From positions 33,873-97,872 of the forward strand of contig CAWHNT010000049.1 in assembly GCA_963830775.1 (NCBI GenBank): a stretch of DNA of 64,000 nt, given 5' to 3'. Below, one piece after another: positions 56,858-64,000 of this stretch. The DNA is from CAWHNT01 sp963830775. GTDB taxonomy: Bacteria > Pseudomonadota > Alphaproteobacteria > Geminicoccales > Geminicoccaceae. Under the pieces are notes generated by a model that was not told the origin of the DNA, ran no database searches, and saw only the letters and a program-made list of their open reading frames with translations. The translations under genes were made by a program, and so were the position numbers. Every line of letters starts with the position of its first letter. Position 1 is the first letter of the stretch.

Positions 56858-58104
56858 CTAGCCAGGATCGAGGGTCCGCAGCCGGATCTCGCGGCTGAGA
56901 TCGATCAGCGCCAGCATGAAGCCCGCGAACACAAGCTGCACGCCGACGGCGAGTGCGGTCACTGCCGGTACCACGATGCGCAGGCTTTCCGGATAGGAGA
57001 GATCGCCGAACCCGGCCCGGCGCCAGAGCTCCACCTCGTAGGCGAGGTATCCCAGCCCCAGCAGCGCCAGGACCCCGCCCGAGCCGATGCCCAGCTCGAC
57101 CAGACGCCGCCGGCGCAGCCAGCCGGTGAAGGCGGTGGGCGGAAGCAGGCCCTGGTTGACGGCGAACAGCTTGGCCAGCACCCCGAACAGCAGCATCTGC
57201 ACGCCCGTGATCAGGCCCAGCCCGGCCACCAGCAGGCTGTTGGTGTCGAAACGCACGCCCGCGAGCTCCAGCGGCCCGGCGGCAAGGCGCAGGAAGAGGA
57301 GCAGCGAGGCCAGCGACAGGACGGCGCCTGGGATCAGGAAAAGCCAGCGTGGCGTGAACAGCAGCATGAAGCGCAAGTGCCGCCAGCCGTCGCGCCAGCT
57401 CCGCAGGTGCGGCGGCCTCGAGCGCCCGTCCGGCCGCAGCGTCACCGGCACCTCGGCGATCCGCAGCCGCGCCAGCGTCGCCTTCACCACCATCTCCGAG
57501 GCGAGCTCCATCCCCGGGCAGCGCAGGCCGAGGCGCAAGATCGCATCGCGGCGGAAGGCCCTGAGCCCGCAATGGAAGTCGCGCACCGGGGCCTCGAAGA
57601 ACAGCCGCCCCAGCGCCGAGAGAGCCGGGTTGCCGATCCAGCGATGCTTCCACGGCATGGCACCCGGCAGGATCGTCCCGCCCCCACCCGGCATCCGGCA
57701 GCCCATCACCAGGTCCGCACCCTCGCGCAGCCGGGCCAGGAACAGCGGCAAGGCGCCAAAATCATAAGACCCGTCCGCATCCCCCATCAGGACGAGCTGC
57801 CCGCGCGCCGCCCCGATCCCGCCCAGCAGCGCGTTGCCGTAGCCCCGCTCGGCCACATGCAGCACCCGGGCACCAAGGGCGGCCGCGATCTCGGGCGAGC
57901 CGTCCACGCTGCCATTGTCCGCAACCAGCACCTCGCCCACGACGCCCGCGGCCGCGATCGCCGCCCAGGCCTCGCGCAGGCACGAGTCAGCGTCTCCGCC
58001 TCGTTCAGGCACGGAATGACGACCGTCAGCTCCACGCCCGCAGCCGCCTGCCCGACGACCGCCACCGGTGCCAGCGCTACCCCCATCCGCTCCCCGACCG
58101 CCAA
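56858..58104 (-). pseudogene. Family 2 glycosyltransferase (DPM1-like), single-base frameshift
   Basis: ATG 58104 (or 58086): VELTVVIPCLNEAETL, then the frame is lost. In the -1 frame it resumes as CLREAWAAIAAAGVVGEVLVADNGSVDG, DADGSYDF (DxD) and GYGNALLGG, then a membrane C-terminus (two to four helices). One base missing near 57983-57990 (or two extra) explains it; all other lesions in the window are single-base additions. Likely transfers a sugar to polyprenyl phosphate. Confidence 0.75.
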
Positions 58105-58201
58105 CCAGCCAACCCCACCCTCGCCGCGCTCTCTCCCAAGTCAAGCCCACGCCGTTGCCCCGGTCTCACACCAACGCTATATGAGGGCCTCCCCGCCCGG
58201 T

Positions 58202-58278
58202 CGGAGCGTAGCGCAGCCTGGTAGCGCATCAGTCTGGGGGACTGGGGGTCCCGAGTTCAAATCTCGGCGCTCCGACCA
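58202..58278 (+). tRNA. tRNA-Pro (anticodon GGG)
   Basis: Acceptor CGGAGCG pairing with CGCTCCG, discriminator A, encoded CCA. D-stem GCGC/GCGC; anticodon stem TCAGT/ACTGG with loop CTGGGGG gives anticodon GGG; T-loop GTTCAAATC. 77 nt. The DNA just beyond its 3' end is unlike the preceding chromosome, a common island attachment site. Confidence 0.95.
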
Positions 58279-58623
58279 ACTAATTCAACGGCTTAGCTAC
58301 GAGTCGCTCACAGAGAGCACCTTCTTGTACCTTTACTGTGAGCAATATGTGAGCGATCCGCGGCTGTGAGCGGACGCTGGATGGCCTCCCCTGATCCCTG
58401 CCACCTGATAATTGGGTTGCTCCCCCTTACGGGACATTGATCCCCTCGAATTTGGGTATGCGTTGGTGCCGGTCTGCGTGCTCCATGCCGCCCAGCAACG
58501 CCGGGCCATGGCCGGGCTCTGGATTAAAGGCGCCTGGCCACCCATCGGGCCGAGAAATTGCACGGCCTTGATGAAGCGGCGGACCTTGTCGAGTATGTTA
58601 TCGGCAGCCCAGAGATGATCCCA
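58279..58623. other. Spacer after tRNA-Pro, no gene recognised
   Basis: 345 bases with lower GC in the first half. It contains two TGTGAGC repeats (58337-58365) but no integrase and no intact ORF judged real. Possible island junction; the matching right end is not in the window. Confidence 0.4.
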
Positions 58624-59217
58624 ATGTCCGAGCCGCTCCCAATCGCCGCTGCACCGCCCGTGCCCGTCAGGGTCGATGTCTTTAGCTCGAGCGATTTCTA
58701 CGAACGTGAGCTGCTCGGCAGCTTCTTGGTCGACCTCGACCGCGAACTTGCCGACTATCAGGACATCCCGGCCGATCGGCTGAAGCTGATCCTGAAGAAC
58801 CTCGCCCAAGGCATCTATCGAGCGGCTGAGCTGCGGGCGCTTGCCGTTTCCGCCCTCGCCGAGGAACATGCCGCCGCGCCCATCCGCGACGAGGCCGTGA
58901 CGATCTACTTCGAAGGCCCCCGTCACGGCCTCCGGGTCGTCCGCCGCCCGGCGGGGCTGGTCGACCGTCTCGCCCGCATCGAGCGCGATGTCGCGGCTCC
59001 GGCCCGAGCCGACGAGATCCTCGAGCTGCGCCGGGACGCCACTCTCGCCCGGCAGATGGGGCGGGCGATGATGCGGGCCTCGGCCGAGATGCTCGATGCT
59101 GGCCGGCTCGGCTCGGAGGCGCTGCCCACCCTCCTCGTAGGCTGCATCAACATGCAGAAGCTGGCGATCGCCTGCTCGCGGCTGGCGGCGGACCTCGAGG
59201 ATGGCCAGGCGGCTTGA
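58624..59217 (+). CDS. Unrecognised 197-residue protein
   Basis: From ATG 58624 (alternative 58615): acidic N-terminus, DVFSSSDFYERELLGSFLVDLDRELADYQDIP, and a helical second half (LVDRLARIERDVAAPARADEILELRRDATLARQM, ...CINMQKLAIACSRLAADLEDG). No known domain recognised; helical content suggests a scaffold or regulator. No clear ribosome site. Overlaps the next gene by 17 bases. Confidence 0.55.
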   Translation: MSEPLPIAAAPPVPVRVDVFSSSDFYERELLGSFLVDLDRELADYQDIPADRLKLILKNLAQGIYRAAELRALAVSALAEEHAAAPIRDEAVTIYFEGPRHGLRVVRRPAGLVDRLARIERDVAAPARADEILELRRDATLARQMGRAMMRASAEMLDAGRLGSEALPTLLVGCINMQKLAIACSRLAADLEDGQAA

Positions 59218-59536
59218 TCCGCGGGCGCTGTGCCGGCGCCGGCTGCTGCTGTTCGCCCGGGAGCTGACGCGGCCTCAGGACCTCGATCTCGTCGCCCGCG
59301 CGGCGCTGGCGCTGATGCAGGTCCCCCGCCCGGCTCCGGAGCGAGCGGGGCGTAATGCTTGCCCGGTGTGCGGTGGGCCGCCGACGTTCGTCTACACACG
59401 CCTCTGCGGCCGATGCTGCCCCGATCATCTACGCAGCCTCCCGCGGCACGTCATCCGTCAGGTCGAGCAGGCGTTCACGTCGACTGGGCGGCTCCTGCTG
59501 TCCCTCCGTGCAGCGGGCTCGCCGAGATTGTGCTGA
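59201..59536 (+). CDS. Zinc-ribbon protein (first copy)
   Basis: 111 residues: helical N-terminus (LDPRALCRRRLLLFARELTRPQDL), then NACPVCGGPPTFVYTRLCGRCCPDHL, four Cys in CPVC and CGRC spacing as in zinc ribbons, and a short helix. Overlap with the previous gene suggests joint expression. The segment from about 59343 onward recurs inverted at the right edge of the window (63788-64000), so the gene straddles the arm of the large inverted repeat. Convergent with the helicase/INT-repeat reading on the other strand. Confidence 0.55.
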   Translation: MARRLDPRALCRRRLLLFARELTRPQDLDLVARAALALMQVPRPAPERAGRNACPVCGGPPTFVYTRLCGRCCPDHLRSLPRHVIRQVEQAFTSTGRLLLSLRAAGSPRLC

Positions 59537-61543
59537 TCCAAGCTCAAGCTGGGCGGGAGCAATAGGCGATGCTGCAGGTCGAGGTGCTGCTGGCGGCGGG
59601 GAATGCCCGAGCCAGTCGCCCCAGCTGACCCAGCCCTTGTCCTTGTAGGCCGCGCGTGGGCTGCCGGGATGTCGGCGGGGCGCCGGCCGGATTTGGCGAA
59701 CTCCTCCAGGCTTCCTTTGAGTTGAGCCCCATGAGCGCGGACAAACGCGCGCGCCTCCTCGAACGGGCGGAACTGGCGTGAGGTAGTTCGCGACCGTTCC
59801 CGTCCCGAGCCAGTCGCCCATCCCGGCCCAGCCCGCGTCCTTGTAGGTCTCGGTCGGATTGGCCGGAATGTCGGTCGGGCAGCCGGCCGGATCTGGCGAA
59901 CTGCCTCCACTCCTTTGCCGACCTGAGCCCCAGGGAGCGAGCGAATGCGCGGGCCTCCTCGAACGGGCGGTATTGGCGTAGCAGCGAGGCGACAGTCCCC
60001 GTCCCGAGCCAGTCGCCCCATCCCGGCCCAGCCCGCGTCCTTGTAGACCCCGCTCGGGTCGGCCGGGATGTCGGCGGGGAGCCGGCCGGACTTGGCGAAC
60101 TCCCTCCACTCCTTCCCCGACCTGAGCCCCTAAGGAGCGGGCGAAGGCGCGGGCCTCCTCGAACGGACGATACTGGCGCAAGTGAGGCGCAACCGTTCCC
60201 GGTCCCGAGCCAGTCGCCCATCCCGGCCCAGCCCGCGTCCTTGTAGGTCTGCGTCGGGCTGGCCGGGATGTCGGCGGGGAGCCGGCCGGACTTGGCGAAC
60301 TCCCTCCACTCCTTCCCCGACTTGAGCCCCAGGGCGCGGGCGAAAGCGCGGGCCTCCTCGAACGGGCGGTACTGGCGCAAGCGAGTCGCGACCGTTCCCG
60401 TCCCGAGCCAGTCGCCCATCCCGGCCCAGCCCTCGTCCTTGTAGGTCTGGCTTGGGCGGCCGGAATGTCGGCGGGGAGCCGGCCGGACTGGGCGAACTGC
60501 CTCCACTCCTTCACCGACCTGAGCCCCAGGGAGCGGGCGAAGGCGCGGGCCTCCTCGAACGGGCGATACTGGCGCAAGTGAGGCGCGACCGTTCCCGTCC
60601 CGAGCCAATCGCCCATGCCGGCCCAGCCCGCGTCCTTGTAGGTCTTGCTCGGGCTGGCCGGGATGTCGGCGGGGAGCCGGCCGGACTGGGTGAACTCCTT
60701 CCACTCCTTCCCCGACCTGAGCCCCAGGGAGCGAGCGAAAGCGCGGGCCTCCTCGAACGGGCGATACTGGCGGAGGTGGGTGGCAATGGTCCCGGTCCCG
60801 AGCCAGTCGCCCATCCCGGCCCAGCCCGCGTCCTTGTAGGTCTGCGTTCGGGCTTGGCCGGAATGTCGGCGGGAAGCCGGCCGGACTTGACGAACTCCTG
60901 CCACTCCTTCCTCGACCTGAGCCCCTGGGCGCGGGCGAAGGAGCGGGCCTCCTCGAACGGGCGATACTGGCGCAGGTAGGTGGCAATGGTTCCGGTCCCG
61001 AGCCAGTCGCCCATCCCGGCCCAGCCCGCGTCCTTGTAGGTCTCGTCGGGTTGGCCGGAATGTCGGCAGGAAGCCGGCCGGACTGGATGAACTCCCTCCA
61101 GTCCTTCCCCGACCTGAGCCCCAGGGAGCGGGCGAAGGCGCGGGCCTCCTCGAACGGGCGATACTGGCGGAACTGGAGGCAACGGTCCCGTCCCGAGCCA
61201 GTCGCCCCAACCGGCCCAGCCCGCGTCCTTGTAGGTCTGGTTCGGGCTTGGCCGGGATGTCGGCGGGGAGCCGGCCGGACTTGGTGAACTCCTCCAATCC
61301 TTCTGCCGACCTGAGCCCCTGGGAGCGGGCGAAGGAGCGGGCATCCTCGAACGGACGCCAGTTGGCGCGCCCTACCCGCTCCCAGATCTGCGCCCGGATC
61401 GCCTCGACGAACTCGCCGAGTTCGAGCCTCAGGCCAACAGGTACGTCGCCCTCGATCTCCACGATCTGCCCCGAGGGTCGACGACCGTGCTCAATAACGC
61501 GAAACTCCTCGGCGATGCGCTCGTCCTGGGTCGAGAGAGCTGC
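59343..61543 (+). repeat. Left arm of a diverged 2.2-kb inverted repeat
   Basis: Base 59343 matches the reverse complement of the window end and homology runs inward to about 61543 (TCGACCCAGGACGAG reverse-complemented). The outer 128 bases differ by roughly 18 positions by eye, so the arms are old, not a read artefact. Nine units of about 198 bp lie within. Confidence 0.8.
59630..61300 (-). repeat. Array of nine ~198-bp tandem units, left arm
   Basis: Spacing between successive TCCTTGTA anchors: 198, 200, 200, 198, 197, 198, 200, 195 bases. The exact period 198 equals 66 codons; spacings of 200 and 197 change frame. Confidence 0.8.
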
Positions 61544-61786
61544 AATGGTCCGAGCCACCTGCCGAAACGCGGTGGTCTCGGCGAAGGCGTCCAGGTCGAC
61601 GCCGGAGGGGACCACCAGGGGCAGCAGAATGTAGCCATGCTCTTTGCCGGGGTGGCGCCGCAGTGCTCGTCCAGCGGCCTGTACGATGTCGATCACGCTC
61701 TGCTTAGGGTCCGCGAACAGCACGCAGTCGACCGCCGGGATATCGACGCCTTCGGTCAGGCACCGCCTTTCGGCCAGTCCATCGAC
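61544..61786 (-). other. Unique centre between the inverted arms (helicase motifs V-VI)
   Basis: 243 bases present once. They encode, on the minus strand, CLTEGVDIP...QAAGRALRR...FAETTAFRQVARTIA, which has no counterpart in the right arm. Confidence 0.7.
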
Positions 61787-61798
61787 GCTGCGGCTTCT

Positions 61799-63900
61799 CT
61801 CGACCCAGGACGAGCGCCTCGCCGAGGAGTTTCGCGTCATTGAGCACGGCCGTCGACCCTCGCCGGAGATCGTGGAAATCGAGGGTCACGTGCCTGTTGG
61901 CCTGAGGCTCGACCTAGGCGAGTTCGTCGAGGCGATCCGAGCGCGAATCTGGGAGCGGGTGGGGCGTGCCAACTGGCGCCCGTTTGAGGAGGCCCGCTCC
62001 TTTACCCGCTCGTTGGGCCTACAGTCCTTCAGGGATTGGATGACATTCTGACAAATCGCGCCAGCGCCCAGCGGACATCCCGACCAATCCGAGCGTCTGA
62101 TCTATAAGAACACGGGCTGGGTAGCCTGGGGCGACTGGCTCGGGACCGGGACCATAGTTTCAACGGCTCCGTCAATACCGCCCGTTTGAGGAGGCACGCT
62201 CCTTTGTCCGCTCCCTGGGGTTCAGGTCGGGCAAGGGGTTGGAGGCAGTTTGTCCAGTCCGGCCGGCTTCCGGCCGACATCCCGGCCAGCCCGAACCAGA
62301 CCTACAAGGACGCAGGCTGGGCCGGGATGGGTGATTGGCTCGGGACAGGAACGATCGCCACCTTTCTCGAAGTATCGTCCGTTCGAGCAGGCCCGCTCCT
62401 TCGCCCGTGCCCGGGGACTTAGGTCGGCAAAGGAGTCGCAGGGGGTTCATATCCCAATCCGGCCACTTTCCGCCGATATTCCGGCCAAGCCCGACAACAC
62501 CTACAAGGACGCAGGCTGGGCTAGCTTTGGAGCGATTGGCTCGGGACCGGGACCACTCGCCTACTTCCTCCGGCAGTATCGTCCATTCGAGGAAGCCCGC
62601 GCTTTCGCCCGTTCTCAGGGGCTCAGATCGCAAAAGGAGTGGAGCAGAGGTTTGTCCAGTCCGGCCAGCTCCCCGCTGACATCCCGGCCAAGCCCGACAA
62701 CACCTACAAGGGCGCAGGCTGGGCCGGGGTGGGAGATTGGCTTGGGACGGGAACGGTCGCGTCTCACTTGCGCCAGTATCGTCCGTTCAAGGAGGCCCGC
62801 TCCTTCGCCCGAGCCCAGAGGCTCAGGTCGGGAAAGGATTTGGAGGAAGGTCGTCCAGTCCGGCCAGCTCCCCGCCGATATCCCGGCCGCCCCAAACAAC
62901 ACCTGCAAGAACGCGGGCTGGGTTGGCATGGGCGACTGGCTTGGGACGGGAACGGTCGCCCCGCGGCTACGCCAGTACCGCCCGTTTGAAGGAGGCCCGC
63001 GCCTTCGCCCGCTCTCAGGGGCTCAGGTCGCGAAAGGAGTGGGCGGCGTTCACTCAGTCGGGCCGGCTCCCCGCTGACGTTCCGGCCAAGCCCGACAACA
63101 CCTACAAGGACGGAGGCTGGGCCGGGCTGGGGCGATTGGCTCGGGACGGGAACGGTTGCGTCTCACTTGCGCCAGTATCGTCCGTTCGAGGAGGCCCGCT
63201 CCTTCGCACGCGCCGAGGGGCTTAGATCGAGAAAGGAGTGGGGGGAGTTCGTCAAGTCCGGTCGGCTCCCCGCCGACATTGCAGCCAAGCCTGGGCGGGC
63301 CTACAAGGATGCGGGCTGGGTTGGCTGGGGCGATTGGCTGGGGACCGGGCCCTTTTCCCTCCTTCCGGGAGGCAGTATCGTCCATTCGAGGAGGCCGGCT
63401 ACCTTCGCTCGCGCCCAAGGGCTCAGGTCTGCAAAGGAGTGGAGGGCGTTCGTCCAATCCGGCCTGCTTCCTGCCGACATCCCGGCAAAGCCCAGCAATT
63501 CCTACAAGGACGCGGGGTGGGCCGGGGTGGGCGACTGGCTGGGGACGGGAACGCTCGCGCCGCGGTTGCGCCAATACCGTCCGTTCGAGGAGGCCCGCGC
63601 TTCTCCTTCGCCCGCTCGCTGGGTCTCAGGTCGGTCGCTCGTGGCAAAACTTCACTAGGTCGGGCGGTTTGCCATCCGATATCCCCGGCATCTCCGCCGC
63701 AAACTTATAAAGACAAGGGCTGGGTAAATTGGGGCGACTGGCTCGGGCGTTCCCGGCCACCAGAAGCGTGTCGACCTGCAGCCTCGCTTATTGCTCCTGC
63801 CCAGCTCGAGCTTGGTTTGCACAATCTCGGCCAGCCCACCGCACCAGGGGCAGCAGGGGTCGTCCAGCGAGCGTTAACGCCTGTTCGACCTCGCGGATGA
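61799..63900 (+). pseudogene. Helicase C-terminal remnant with nine INT-type repeats (right arm), frames broken
   Basis: Reads DERLAEEFRVIEHGRRPSP, EIVEIEGHVPVGLRLDLGEF and IWERVGRANWRPFEEARSFTRSLGL, then breaks (first unit ends DWMTF-stop) and continues in shifting frames through nine units with anchors near 62102, 62302, 62501, 62704, 62903, 63102, 63301, 63502 and 63704, to the tail WVNWGDWLGRSRPPEACRP. Lacks motifs V and VI. Spacings 199-203 bases mean most units differ in frame. Clearly non-functional as one protein. Confidence 0.65.
62000..63740 (+). repeat. Array of nine ~200-bp tandem units, right arm
   Basis: Anchor spacings 200, 199, 203, 199, 199, 199, 201, 202 bases; same unit as the left array in opposite direction. 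Confidence 0.8.
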
Positions 63901-64000
63901 GGTGCACCGGGAGGTCGCGTAGATGATCGGGGCAGCACCGCCCACAGAGGCGCGTGTAGATGAACGTCCGTGGCCCGCCGCACACCGGGCAAGCATTACG
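63788..64000 (-). CDS. Zinc-ribbon protein, second copy (5' part outside window)
   Basis: Open from the window edge: NACPVCGGPRTFIYTRLCGRCCPDHLRDL, closely matching the protein at 59201-59536, then VHLIREVEQALTLAGRPLLPLV and a different tail ending GQEQ-stop. Its four Cys are conserved, so selection for the ribbon is plausible. Completes the mirror symmetry of the region. Confidence 0.6.
   Translation of the reverse strand, partial: RNACPVCGGPRTFIYTRLCGRCCPDHLRDLPVHLIREVEQALTLAGRPLLPLVRWAGRDCANQARAGQEQ

Larger units (their letters stand above)
59429..61787 (-). pseudogene. SF2 helicase C-terminal fragment with nine INT-type repeats (left arm), frames broken
   Basis: Reading leftward: CLTEGVDIPAVDCVLFADPK and QAAGRALRRHPG (helicase motifs V and VI), ALSTQDERIAEEFRVIEHGRRP, LGEFVEAIRAQIWERVGRANW, then nine copies of a 66-residue unit (consensus RPFEEARAFARSLGL, S-KEW-EF--SGRLPADIPA-P--TYKDAGWAG-GDWLGTGT). 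TYKD anchors sit near 61226, 61031, 60831, 60633, 60436, 60238, 60038, 59838 and 59640. Frame changes occur about every second unit, though no stop breaks the 61840-59429 frame. The N-terminal ATPase domain is missing; right of 61787 lies the other arm. Resembles the phage-integrase repeat family (from memory). Confidence 0.65.
61787..64000 (+). repeat. Right arm of the inverted repeat (runs off the window)
   Basis: Starts at GCGGCTTCTCTCGACCCAGG, matching the left arm in opposite orientation; ends at the window edge with the reverse complement of the 59343 region. May continue outside. Confidence 0.8.

Noticed and set aside
58333..58926. 197-codon minus-strand frame over the post-tRNA spacer
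   Set aside because: Overlaps the better plus-strand gene and shows no conserved features or ribosome site.
59630..63740. CRISPR-like array
   Set aside because: Units are about 198-200 bp, contiguous and protein-coding in type; no short repeats with unique spacers.
59343..64000. Inverted repeat as a read fold-back or assembly artefact
   Set aside because: The arms differ at many positions and in unit spacing; an artefact would give near-identical arms. A mis-join is still possible and listed as a check.

Overview
The window is 64 kb of very GC-rich DNA with dense, mostly ATGA/GTGA-coupled genes. It reads as an alphaproteobacterial chromosome, most likely Rhodospirillales or a relative. The basis is the gene order bamE / ubiquinol-cytochrome c chaperone - DUF177 - plsX - fabH - ihfA - merR, the DUF1285 - NUDIX - CCA-enzyme block divergent from moxR - DUF58 - DUF4159, and a GGAAC-N17-CGTT promoter of the EcfG general-stress type. 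No rRNA or ribosomal protein gene is present, so the genus cannot be named.

Layout. 1-1961: two sugar-nucleotide epimerases, the first cut by the window edge. 2208-6464: an envelope/stress operon (YihY, DUF3618, holin-like, frameshifted coiled-coil protein) behind an EcfG-type promoter. 6743-10210: an EEP-family hydrolase, tRNA-Gln, CCA-adding enzyme, NUDIX hydrolase, DUF1285. 10266-17008: MoxR ATPase, DUF58, DUF4159/BatA-like and a large membrane amidotransferase-like protein. 17023-20380: an AT-richer acquired patch in which a CoiA-like gene is split by an IS5-type element that is itself split by a second IS5-family element. 20380-28507: DoxX, RidA, TetR/SDR pair with palindromic operators, aldehyde dehydrogenase, CBS protein, VapC/Phd-like pair, YdcF, glutamine-synthetase-like enzyme, TadA. 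28602-31090: ECF sigma factor plus VWA protein. 31117-35005: Bcr/CflA-type exporter, Leu/Glu-type dehydrogenase, thiamine-diphosphate decarboxylase. 35101-43890: an ABC importer with RidA, two glycerophosphodiesterases, an EEP hydrolase and SerA. 43898-47305: TelA, XpaC, a small membrane protein, PhnM. 47500-54469: H+-pyrophosphatase, BamE and the phospholipid/fatty-acid operon with IHF alpha and a MerR regulator. 54473-58104: DUF2189 and two glycosyltransferase-type genes. 58202: tRNA-Pro, followed by apparently foreign DNA.

The most unusual part is 59343-64000. It is a diverged inverted repeat of about 2.2 kb per arm around a 243-bp unique centre. Each arm carries nine roughly 198-200-bp repeats coding for a 66-residue FEEAR...GDWLG unit attached to an SF2 helicase C-terminal fragment. 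Each arm ends in a convergent zinc-ribbon gene. The window ends inside the right arm.

A second theme is recurrent frameshifting. At least nine otherwise intact genes outside the repeat region need one or two single-base corrections to read through, nearly all of them removal of one extra base. After correction each has a whole number of codons and a plausible family length. This looks more like sequencing or assembly error than mass pseudogenisation, but the sequence alone cannot decide.
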